A stretch of 64,000 nucleotides of DNA from Tetmemena sp. SeJ-2015 (Eukaryota > Ciliophora > Spirotrichea > Sporadotrichida > Oxytrichidae), in the NCBI GenBank assembly GCA_027382625.1, contig JAJKFJ010021560.1, positions 62,001-126,000 of the forward strand. The letters are read 5' to 3'. The translations under genes were made by a program, and so were the position numbers. Positions within the stretch are counted from its first letter, which is position 1, and every line of letters starts with the position of its first letter. Shown here piece by piece: positions 27,501-36,660 of the stretch. Below the pieces are notes generated by a model that was not told the origin of the DNA, searched no databases, and saw only the letters and a program-made list of their open reading frames with translations.

Positions 27501-30500
27501 TTTACTTCCTTTGGAGAGAATACAATATTTCTTGGAGAGAAGTTCAACTTGCTTAAAAATCTAGGAAGAAGCCAATCTAGAATAAATTCTAAAAGTTAAA
27601 ACATAAAATTTCATAAAGAGTCCTTCTTAAGATCAAGTTTCATATGAGGATAAGTCTTCTATTTAAAACTATGGCATCTCTATAGTATTTTAAATTGCAT
27701 AAAACCTATTATTTAACAGAAGAGCTTCAATTGTTATATCATTCTTTAATGGTTTATATTTTTATAGTGGATGAATCTACTTTTGCATAATATGAATAAT
27801 ATTCATTCTTTTAAAATAAACTAAAAATTACATTATTATCCGTTCAGCCCCGATTTTTCAAAAACTTTTGAGTTTGCTTCTGTAAGGCCTGGAGAACGAG
27901 GACGAAGCACTTGCCATCTGTGTAAAACTTGGTACTGTAAGCGCTCCTTGTAGGCCAAGTATTGCTACAAAAAATGTCAAAAAAAGGTAATTTTACTTTA
28001 TTAAATCCCCAATTGTAGGGTTATTTATGGATTTGAAATTGCCAATAATGGATGGTTTCTAAGCAACTTCTCTAAAGTTCAGTAAAAATATTAAAAACAG
28101 TGGCTACTAACTGGGCAAGCTGGCTTCCAAGCCAGTAGTCAAAAATCGGGGCTGAGCGCATAATACTAAATCCAACTTTTCATTTATAGTTTTAAAAAAC
28201 ATATTACTAATTTTTTGAAATTTTGAACAAAAGCTCGGAAATGAATTTATGGAATGCTGAAATTTTATAAAAAATAATCGAATATGCTTTTTACAAAATA
28301 AAATAATTTACTAGAATATAAGGATTTATTTTAACTCTACCTTAAACTATTCTCGTTAATTAAGAACAGAATTTATAAGTTATATTATAAATTGATTGCA
28401 GATATCTAATAATGGATAAATCCGATTAAGGTGGAAAGAGATGGGGACTTTGACTTTGATTAGTCTTCATTCCAGATAAATTCAATCAACAAATAAATAC
28501 AACACAATGCAATGAATAGCAACAACCATCTCATGAGAACGCAAAATAGAATAAGCAAAAAGCTTACATATCTTCCATCTTCATTCTAAAATTCATCAAT
28601 CAATCTCAAGAAAACCATTAAAATGCAGGCTTCAGAAAAATATACCATACATTATTCTCAAATTCATATAAAGTAATCATTTTTAAAGCAAATATTAAAA
28701 ATAATCCTCTTACTCAAAGAAATTAATTTTCTTTAATGGTGAATAAAAGCTATTTATCAATATAAATATTTGTATCAAAAAGAATAGACAAATCTAATTT
28801 TTTAATTCATTTTTTCCGATTAGTTCTTTAAACGTTTTAATAAAGAAAGAAAATGTAAAGTGACCCCTAAATGCTCAATCAAAGGATTATATTTTTTTAC
28901 TTTTGTTGCTTTTTTCTCAGAAGAAAAGATATTCGAGAAGGTGAACTATTCCATTTCATAATATTTGCTTTATGTATTATGGTTTACTATCTTTTAGCAA
29001 AGACACATAATGATGATAAAAAGAATAACTATAGTTTAAAAGTCTAAATGGAGTATGGAGATAGAGACAAGCCTTTAAATAACTGAAATTTTGAAAATCT
29101 AATATTATTCTGGGCTCAGTCGATGCTATATACACTCCCTCTAAAAACAAATTTGCTTAGATTGTATTTTAAAAAACAATAAATTTACAAAACTAAAATC
29201 TCTCACTTATATTGTTTAGTCACTCATTTATTAGAGAGAGGGCAACTACATTCACCATCACTACTTTAGCTACAAAAAAGTACTTAATGATAAATATTTA
29301 GTTTGAATGATCAAGTAATTGAGCTTTGGTGTTACCACTTACTCTGTAGAAGGAAAAGAGCCATCAATTTCCTAAATAAATTGAAAGCAATCACCATAAA
29401 TAAAAATGCTTAAAAGAGATTGTTACTCAAAGATGAAAGTCTGATTTTATAAAATTTTCTCTCTGTGTCACTAATTTTTTTATGATCTATTCTTCTTTAA
29501 TACTGATTATGATTCCAATCTTTATATTTGTTCTTTTCTTTCATTAAATTTTTAACTCTAATTTTATTTTTTCTTTTCTGATAATTATATAATTTTTTAA
29601 AAAATTTAAGTTTAATTTATAATAAATATTATAATTTAATAATTATTATGATTATTGAATAGAAGAATCGTTTTCAAAAGATCTAAGCTTTATATTTTTG
29701 CTCGCACAGATCTTCAGACGAACATTTTAGCAATACTTAGAGGTAGCTGATAAATGAAGGCTCTTAGACATTTTATGAGCCCGCCATCCTAGAACTTTAG
29801 ACGATGTTATTAAATCGAAACCCCACCATCATGTAGTCATTGAACTCGATAAAGTCTAATTGGACAAAATCAAACTAATCAGAAATTTAGCCTTCCAGAA
29901 AAAGCTAAAAATTCTTTCTATCATTATTCTCATGGCCTTGACCTTCTCTGTCTACTTCATTTAATCAATTAAATCATAAGAATTATGTAATTATTTATTT
30001 ACCTCATATAAAGAATATATTTTTGCATCTAATTCTATATTTATAATAAAGAGCACAAAATTAATTTATAGTATTCATTTTTGTAAATTAAATAATCAGT
30101 AGTTTTAAATTTTTATTGGAAAACAAATCAAAATTGATATACCAAATTACTCACCTTAAAAAATAAATGATTTTGAAAAATGACTCTAATTTAATTTGAT
30201 GATACACTTTTCAATGAGCTTATGTAAATTTACTATTTAGATTTAAAAAAAATTCTAAAGAATTTAACAATATAAGAAAAACCATTAAATATATTTCCAA
30301 CCAATAATTTAATTAAGTATTAAATTTGTAATCTTTTTATTCTATTGAATATATTTTTTTTTAAAAATTATCTGAAAAATTGATATTAATTTGTTAGTTG
30401 AGTATTCAATGATTTATTTTTATAAATGCTCCTAAGTTTATTTCTTATTTAATTTTAAGTGTAGTATCATTATGAATGCTTACCTCAGTAAAATCAAAAT

Positions 30501-32167
30501 TTTTTGCTATTTTTCTATATCTCAAAAAATAAATTGTGACAAAATTCATAAGAATAAGAACCTCAAAGTTAATTTATTATTTGATCAAGATATATTATTT
30601 TTCTGTTCAATTGATCTCCGAAATTACCTTTTAAAGATAGAACACTCTAAAATATGTGATAATTTTTAAAACTATTTATCATGAATAAAATAAGATGATT
30701 GCAATTTTCAATTTACAATTCGTAACTATCAAAAACAAGACAAAATTTAACTCATTCATACAAAATAATTAAATTAAAAACTTAATGTCGAACAAAATAC
30801 CTATACATTTACATAGTGATTAATATCGTAAAAATTTAACTTATTTTAGATTATCTGAGACTATTAATATCAAATGATAAAAATGATGCATTTAAATTGA
30901 TGAGTGTCATTAGAGAATAAGAGTACATTCAGCCTTTAGTATTAATGAATAGACTATCTAAATGTTATGTAAAAACAGATAATTTTAAGAATGAAATAAA
31001 TCTTCATTCCAAAATAAAATACATAAGCATGACCTACTAAGCTTACTAAATTATTTTAAACTCTAATCCTTTAGATTATTCAGGCTTTTAATTAAAGAAA
31101 TCGTATTTTTACTGTTTTGTTTTTTATATTTTAAATTGAATCACATAAATCTATTAATCCTCTTAATTTAGACTTCATAGTGACTTTTCTTTTGCAGATA
31201 AATTCTTTCAAGGAGTCTGTAGATGCAGTGAATGATTTGAACTTTGTGTTTAACAAAGAAGTTTGCTTTGAGAATTTGTTGACTTTCCAAAGAGAAAACA
31301 CTATCCAGAACAACTCTATAACTTACTCTGAAAAGCCAAAAGTAGTTGCAAGTGCAGATCTAGTAGTAGTTTGCCAGACTAGAGAAACCACATACAACTA
31401 AATTATGAGAAACATTCCTGCTTATTTCTCAGAAGCGACAGATGTCATTCGAAAGTTCGATTCCTCTCAACTTAGTAAATACAATATCTTTTTAAACTGT
31501 GTGACTATGTCTACAGCACAGACCATCCCGAAAACGTAGTCATGAACAATAAATGCAAAATAGTTATCAATGGCTTACTTCTCAAAGGAATCACCAGCAC
31601 TAATTTAATTTACTTAATGCCTACTTCTAAACTTAAGCATAAATTTATTATCATAGAATCTTATAATTCAATTTTAATATTCTTGAATTACAACTTAAAC
31701 ATAAAGTTTAACCTTAATTTATGCTATAAATAACAAGGGAGATAAAATGAGCTGAAGTTTGATGCGGCTTATAACTATAAATACAGGGACGCTAATTTCT
31801 TAAGGAATATGCTAAACAGCACTGAAATAAACTAGCAAATTTTCACTATGATAAATCATGTTAGATATTGAGTTTAATAGAAATAATAGATGCTAAATTG
31901 ATAATCCTAGCCCCAATTTTTAACATCCTAAAAACCGCTTGCCTCGAAAGCGTAGTTTCCCACTTCGAATCTTAGAGGAACCAACTGCTTATCATCTACG
32001 TAGTTTTTGTAACGCTCATCACATTCGCAGTTACCTACTTCCTTTTGAAACTTATTAAAAGACTAAGAGAGACCATGTGGAATACTAATCTCATGCTAAA
32101 GATTATTCCTCAAGCTGATTTGAGTAAGGATGATCAAGACCAAATCAAACAGTTTTTTATCAACTGA
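15530..32167 (+). CDS. Membrane PAS-domain protein, TmcB-like, copy 3 (insert-rich)
   Basis: Third paralogue, starting about 190 bp after copy 2. The ATG at 15530 (MQNPISIEQQQ) is the best start but unproven. N-terminal membrane blocks lie at 16.1-16.65, 18.0-18.4, 18.6-19.3, 20.64-21.39 and 22.74-23.27 kb, separated by AT-rich noncoding DNA. The linker at 23.88-24.5 kb leads to NTNYQKFHTDVEILC, then the PAS domain at 24.87-25.38 kb. Next come a post-PAS segment (25.43-25.7 kb), a Ser-rich linker and helix (26.40-26.58 kb), an extracellular block (26.6-27.15 kb), a helix with VAPIISKAEERKLNSL (27.40-27.48 kb) and a later helix (29.88-29.96 kb). The C-terminal part is 31.19-32.17 kb, ending TGA 32165-32167 after MWNTNLMLKIIPQ. 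Six IESs are resolved. About half of this gene is insert DNA, and some frame breaks remain unexplained, so local decay is possible. Confidence 0.6.
22900..23410 (+). repeat. Tandem duplication, unit A (intact frame)
   Basis: Roughly 500 bp that recurs immediately downstream. This unit carries an open frame of copy 3 containing EPELEQIFVLLVENAASCLN and INKYKFNNNLAIIIM, which runs to a TGA near 23277. Confidence 0.7.
23470..23870 (+). repeat. Tandem duplication, unit B (frame-broken)
   Basis: Matches unit A in order (for example 'gactggaggagttacaactc' against the same motif with extra bases in A) but is consistently shorter through many one- to few-base losses, which destroy the frame. Either a decayed tandem copy or an error-laden second assembly of the same locus. 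Confidence 0.65.
24258..24296 (+). other. IES, pointer CTTTCA
   Basis: CTTTCA at 24258-24263 and 24291-24296. Removing 33 bp takes out an in-frame TGA without changing frame and gives CYNYFHLFLNERPHLALVSL, matching AYNYFSLFLLNKPQLALLIL of copy 2. Confidence 0.85.
24830..24851 (+). other. IES, pointer TTC
   Basis: TTC at 24830-24832 and 24849-24851. Removing 19 bp gives EDSLIQKDPKLYFWFGM. Same codon position as the copy 1 IES at 2269-2289, offset by a base or two. Confidence 0.72.
24883..24918 (+). other. IES, pointer AATG
   Basis: AATG at 24883-24886 and 24915-24918. Removing 32 bp gives WFGMVQLKIVNDSEAY, which is uninterrupted in copy 1. Confidence 0.8.
25411..25438 (+). other. IES, pointer AAATA
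   Basis: AAATA at 25411-25415 and 25434-25438. Removing 23 bp eliminates a TGA and gives SPFIDKYSTDKLVFLTFDLE, matching the post-PAS segment of copies 1 and 2. Confidence 0.82.
25488..25556 (+). other. IES, pointer ATTCTT
   Basis: ATTCTT at 25488-25493 and 25551-25556. Removing 63 bp gives NGQILETSSNISNIVEKTG, aligned with TGRIFETSDNFSKLLRKQG of copy 1. Confidence 0.82.
27834..28165. mobile_element. Inverted-repeat-bounded element carrying receiver-like and Cys-rich fragments
   Basis: Ends are inverted repeats of about 25 bp with two mismatches (27834-27858 and 28141-28165; core TCAGCCCCGATTTTT). It sits in noncoding DNA of copy 3 between coding blocks at about 27.76 and 28.42 kb, and is GC-richer than its surroundings. 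On the + strand, 28024-28065 reads MDLKLPIMDGFQAT, the classic phosphoacceptor-Asp segment of a response-regulator receiver domain, followed by an open frame to a TGA inside the right repeat. Upstream, 27885-27965 reads a Cys-rich stretch with C-x2-C-x4-C and C-x3-C spacing, like a small zinc finger. No transposase is recognised. It could be a small nonautonomous transposon, a captured gene fragment, or an inverted-repeat-flanked germline segment. Confidence 0.55.
31824..31886 (+). other. IES, pointer GAAATAA
   Basis: GAAATAA at 31824-31830 and 31880-31886. Removing 56 bp takes out a TGA and gives NSTEIIDAKLIILAPIFNIL, matching DIIDAKIVAMSDIF of copy 1. The pointer is seven bases. Confidence 0.85.
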
Positions 32168-32247
32168 AATAAATATCAAATTTCATTCTTAATTTGCATA
32201 TTATACTTAAAGAATAAGCATATTTGGCATTAAATATTTGAATTAAA

Positions 32248-33758
32248 TCATTTTTAGATGTCTTTGGGGCGATAGACTGAAGTTTCTGTAAATCCAATAG
32301 CACCATGTGACCCATAAATATATTCGTTTAGTTTTGAAGGGTCAGCGTATTATATTTTATTTACAGGTTGTCCATTTCTAAATTTTTAAACCAAATCGTC
32401 ATTTGCGATGTAAAGTTGTCCAAAAGAAACAAGGTCAGCTAAATTCTAATCTATTGCTTATTACACAATTAAAATATATTTTAAGCCAAAGAATAATTAT
32501 ACTCGCACTAAATTATATTTTAATTCATATTTATAAATCTTCTGCAGTTTCAGTTTATTAAAAAATTATTCCTTTTTCTAAATAAGAATTCTTTTAAAGT
32601 TTATTTGGAAAACTTAAAAATTAAATTCATAAATTATGATTCTCAATATTTTACCCTTAAAAAATAATTAAATAAAGAAATTAAGAAAATCGAAAATTTA
32701 AAGGTTCATTTAATATCTATATTTGATAATAATTAGCAGTATCTAGATTAAATCCTTGATTAGCTATCCAAGTATTCTTAAATTTCTTTCTAAACAGCTC
32801 TCTAAATGACTTCTCTTTCAAACTTTTGAAGAACTTAGCTTTCTCTTCTTCATGCTTTTTCTCTTCATAGCTGAATCCCTCTGTGACCTCAGCGAACTAG
32901 ATATCTTTCTGATTCAGCATTTCTAAAATTGCTGCTTTCAATTTCAAAGGATCTGAATCTGAAATGTCATATTAATCATGCACAGTTGACACTTTGATTC
33001 CAAGTCTCTCATTAGCATATATTTATTTCAGTAGGTCAAGTATTTCACTGGGAAATCTCAGTCTATTTTAAATTGAACCTCCATACTCATCACTTCTTTA
33101 GTTGGTGCTGCTCCTCAAAAATGAGTCAATTAAAGTCTATTTACTATAAATTAGATATCCCTTTGCACAATGAAGTTGGATTCCGTCAAAACCTGCTTTC
33201 TAAGCTCTAACCGCAGATTCCGCAAACTAGTGAGTGACATCCTTGATATCCTATTTCGTCATCTCTTTTGGAATAGCGTGGTCTTTTTGCTAACCGTTAA
33301 CCCACACTTTACCATTTATTGCTATTGGAGAAGGAGCAAGTGGCTGTTTTCCTCCAATTTGATCAGGGTGGCAGGCTCTTCCGCCGTGCCACAGTTACAC
33401 AAAAATCAAACCTCCTTCTTCATGAACTGCATCTGTCACTCTTTTCCAACTCTCAATCTATCCATCGTTATAGAATATAATTTAAGAGTGCACCACTTCC
33501 TGGGTAACAACTTGCGTCCTCGGACACAGCAAAACTCTCAGAAATAATTAGACCTGCATCTCTCGCTCTAGCTCTGTAATATTCTACATGCAACTTATTT
33601 GCATGGCCTTTCTTAGGACCTGCCTTCTCACATCGTTGTCTAGTAAGTGCACTCACCACCGCTCTGTTCTTAAATTATAAACTCCCTACAGAGTATGGCT
33701 TTAGCAAAGCCTGAGCGGAGTTAGAAAATTATCGTTTTCCTTGCTGAATAAATAGCAT
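32248..33758 (-). CDS. Old Yellow Enzyme-type NADH:flavin oxidoreductase
   Basis: FMN-dependent alkene/enone reductase family with a TIM-barrel fold. The start ATG at 33756-33758 gives a short Arg/Ser/Gln-rich leader before ALLKPYSVGSLQFKNRAVV. The leader could be a mitochondrial presequence (inference). Family motifs in order: RARARDAGLIISESFAVSED; LIFVQLWHGGRACHPDQ; GGKQPLAPSPIAINGK; FDGIQLHCAKGYLI then DSFLRSSTNQRSDEYGGSI; NTWIANQGFNLDTAN; ADLVSFGQLYIANDDLV; YGSHGAIGFTETSVYRPKDI. It ends at TGA 32248-32250. The family substrate-binding pair H-x-x-N/H reads H-x-x-K here. IESs split it; two are resolved, and another is needed near 33465-33490. It converges tail-to-tail with membrane protein copy 3, 80 bp apart, and starts about 180 bp from the VAMP7 gene. 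Confidence 0.9.
32459..32731 (-). other. IES in the Old Yellow Enzyme gene, pointer TA
   Basis: About 270 bp of AT-rich DNA between NLDTAN and QAIDQNLADLVSFGQ. A TA at each end (32459-32460, 32730-32731) gives the in-frame join; the pointer is minimal, so the exact edges are less certain. Confidence 0.65.
33128..33153 (-). other. IES in the Old Yellow Enzyme gene, pointer AATTA
   Basis: AATTA at 33128-33132 and 33149-33153. Removing 21 bp deletes seven extra residues from inside the conserved GYLIDSFLRSSTN motif without changing frame. Confidence 0.85.
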
Positions 33759-33941
33759 TCTGTATTAATGAATAATTATTCACTCATTATTACGTCATTA
33801 ATTTATGATTTAACTTTATTTATCCCTTTAATCACAGGAATCTGTGACTGTTTTCTTGATTAATATTAGAATTAAATAATTATGACTCTCTGGTTATAGA
33901 GTGTCGCTTATTTATTATTTTTGAAATATAAAGTAAAATTA

Positions 33942-34755
33942 ATGCCAATATACTATTGCCTTGTCTCTAAGAAGAACAACATCATACTTGCAGAGTACAC
34001 AGAGTATTCTGGCAATTTCCAGCAATATACTATGCAGTTGATGAATAGAGTTGAAGCTGACACTAAGAAGACCTTTGAACTTGAGGATTTTCTGTTTCAC
34101 TACATCAACATATTAGTTGATATTTAAAACGAAGAAGGGCTGACAGTGATGTGCATGACTGACAAAGCCATTTAAAAGAAAATAGCGTTTGCGTTTATGC
34201 AAGACGTCAAAAAGACCCTAATAAGCTGCTACACAGCAAGAGAACTAGAAAATGCAAAAGCATACTCACTCGCCACTTTCACTGAAAAACTCAGAGAGAA
34301 AACTGTAAGCAAATATTTGCAAGCTCAATATTGTTATAGATATACTACAACTCCAATCCTATAACCATCAACGACAAGACTGATGAACTACTAAAAGAGT
34401 TAAATGGCTTAAAAGATGCAATGGTCGAAAATTTAGATAAGCTTATTGAAAGAGATGGCAAGATCGAAGTATCATAAAATGTACTTTTAATCATTACCGA
34501 GTTCATCTGTTGCTTATTTTAGCAATAATTCTTTAAAAGGCAGAGAGCTTGTCGACCTATTCAAAAACTTATCGTCAGAGAGCAAGGAAGGTTAGAATTC
34601 AACAAAGAAATAGAAGAATAATGTATATCGCTCTACTAATCTTAATCCTCGGGGTAAGAATTCAACAAAATTTAAAGTTAAACATTTCTCTATAGTTGGT
34701 GGGATTCTTCATTGCAGTAATGGCGTGCGGAGGATTTAGTTTTGAGAAATGCTGA
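33942..34755 (+). CDS. VAMP7-type longin R-SNARE
   Basis: Vesicle-fusion SNARE. ATG 33942 starts MPIYYCLVSKKNNIILAEY, a longin domain (to about residue 115) including DFLFHYI and GLTVMCMTDK. The SNARE helix follows (NDKTDELLKELNGLKDAM, then ENLDKLIERDGKIE), then a transmembrane anchor at 34621-34753 ending CGGFSFEKC at TGA 34753-34755, a typical VAMP7 terminus. Two GT-AG introns fit exactly: 34305-34339 (35 nt) and 34654-34695 (42 nt). One IES is resolved in the longin domain. The SNARE helix is broken again around 34478-34545 and shows a small frame shift near 34588; I could not fix those edges. It is divergent from the Old Yellow Enzyme gene. Confidence 0.88.
34107..34130 (+). other. IES in VAMP7-like gene, pointer AAC
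   Basis: AAC at 34107-34109 and 34128-34130. Removing 21 bp gives FHYINEEGLTVMCMTD, the usual longin spacing. Confidence 0.75.
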
Positions 34756-34901
34756 AGGATTAATCGTGCTAAGTATAATTGCTTTTTGCGTATTCATCAG
34801 AAATTATAGTATGAAATGGACATTTAAGTTAATTTTATCGCACTTTGTCTCAATCTATCTTTCTCAAGTAAATATTTAAGTGTGCTTGAGAGGATTCTCA
34901 A

Positions 34902-35085
34902 ATGATCCTTGTTAGTAACTATGATGCTAGCATCAAGATTGATCCCAAAGCTAAGCTACCAGATGATGAGTTTTAATATTTTTAATGATAAGGGAGAGAA
35001 GTAGATTCTAACAAATATTCTATTAAATGTTGCAAAACGGCTCCAAGATCATTCTTATTTCAACTTAATTAAAGTCAAAGCCTGA
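34902..35085 (+). CDS. Small hypothetical protein
   Basis: ATG 34902 reads MILVSNYDASIKIDPKAKLP. After a probable micro-insert near 34976-34988 (a TTT repeat restores frame) it continues DKGEKQILTNILLNVAKRLQ, then a hydrophobic stretch to TGA 35083-35085. Codon use is less AT-rich than the flanks, suggesting real coding. About 57 residues; it could be the 3' part of a longer gene whose 5' part lies in 34760-34900. No family recognised. Confidence 0.35.
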
Positions 35086-35254
35086 AGGTCCCCGCAAGTT
35101 CGTCAGATTCCCGCATAAAATATCTATCTAGGGCTTATTTGCACAAATATGGTGATTTAAAATTAGATTGAAGAAATAAATTCTAGAGGCTTAAAATAAA
35201 GTCTTCTTTTTTAAAGATTAGGGTCTCTACTCTATGTGAGTTATTAGAATTAAC

Positions 35255-36472
35255 TCAAGCAAATTTGTAGATAAGGCCTGGAATAAGACCTTACTCAAGA
35301 TTTGTGAGGTATGTTGAGTATCTTGATTCTTTGACATCCCATACTCCCATATCCATGTTGTCAGCTGATGCATACTAAGAACAAAATATTATAAAACCGT
35401 TTCTTCCAGAGAAAAATCTTTCTCCTGTACTAGGATGGTAATAAATCAATTTGCTATTCTCGATTACTATAAATCGTGCCAATTGTTTTACATAGTTGTA
35501 ACATGCATGTGCTAGCCTGCCAATACCTTGATAGGTTCAATTCCTTAGTCGACGGTGTGATCATACCACTGAATTTTATTCTAGTCTATTTCTAGGTCTG
35601 GATACTTGACGTAATAGTGAGTCAGAGGATATTCTTGGATAAGCGCATTATCCTGCTGATCATGGATTCTGACAGTAGTTCTCAGCTGGATTGTATCTAT
35701 GTGGTCATAGTAGTGGCGGTAGAAACCGAAGCCAATCAAGAACACGTCTTCGTTTGGGATGAAACAGATCGACTGGTCATTTGTGGACACATAGAATTCC
35801 TCGGTAAACATGTGAACCGGGAATCTGACATCTATTATCAATTCCATTCTATAAAATACTGGTAATAGGCTTAGACATAGCTGACTCTCCAGTTGAAGCT
35901 ACATATCCGTTTTGCATAAAGTGAATGAAAACATTTAATTAAGACATAAAATATTTCCAATGTTTAAGATTAAGAGCTCTGACCTTTAAACTAGCCAGTT
36001 GTCCATTAGAGTAGAGTTAGAAAGACTACTTGCAGACAGCTTGAATAGGAGCAAGGAATTCAGCCACAGTGAGAGTGTTGCTAACTGGAACTATCATTTT
36101 TTGCACTTAAGATTCACAGTTACCAAAATGAATCTTAGCCTCCACTTCAATATCTCTCTTTAAATCCTTAACATCCTCCTCCTTCAATTCTATCTTGGCT
36201 TCTTTGTTTGTTTTTCCATCCTTGAATGCGTAAGCTACAACCGATGTTCTCTTCTCCTCCTCAACCACTATTTCCTTGACTTTAATGATTCCGTGGACTG
36301 GATGATAAAACATGTCCTTCTTCTTAAGATCTTCGTACTTAACGAGACTATCTCTCTTCTTTAGAATCTGCTTCTCTGTAATTATCATGATGAGTATTGA
36401 GAGAATCCTCTGCCTCTGCCCAAGTAAGATGGTTGAGTATTTTGGAAGAGTGCTGCATATCTTTGATAACAA
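35255..36472 (-). CDS. Unrecognised protein, possible PHR-like beta-sandwich segment
   Basis: The N-terminal block (36107-36472) is charged and Lys/Glu-rich. The start may be 36472 or the in-frame ATG 36386-36388 (MIITEKQILKKRDS). The block continues through TAA-as-Gln to about 35.87 kb. The main conserved-looking block (35581-35847) contains STNDQSICFIPNEDVFLIGF then GFYRHYYDHIDTIQLR. The run of alternating hydrophobics around F-x-P-N-x-D-V-F-L-I-G-F-G-F-Y resembles the start of PHR domains, but this is weak. It continues to VKQLARFIVIENSKLIYY and a TGA at 35255-35257. Two IESs are resolved. The frame between the N-terminal block and MELIIDVRFPVHMF changes near 35.85 kb and is not explained. 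Confidence 0.55.
35526..35546 (-). other. IES, pointer CCTT (AAGG on the gene strand)
   Basis: CCTT at 35526-35529 and 35543-35546. Removing 17 bp joins HTVDQ to GIGRLAHACYNYVKQL in one frame. Confidence 0.75.
35915..35950 (-). other. IES, pointer CATAAA
   Basis: CATAAA at 35915-35920 and 35945-35950. The 30 bp removed are AT-rich and frame-neutral; the join reads LKHWKYFMQNGYVAS. Confidence 0.65.
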
Positions 36473-36660
36473 TCTTTATTATTGAAACAATTAAATACTA
36501 CTTTCATTTAAATCCTTATATTTCTAATATCCTTCTCGCATTTAGTGAAATGAAAGTGCTTATTCTGATCTCATTAACTTCAAGAACTGCTTTTTGCTTT
36601 ATTACATTTACTCCTTATGAAATTTGAATTTGAATTTATAAGTAAATATATTGTGTAAAC

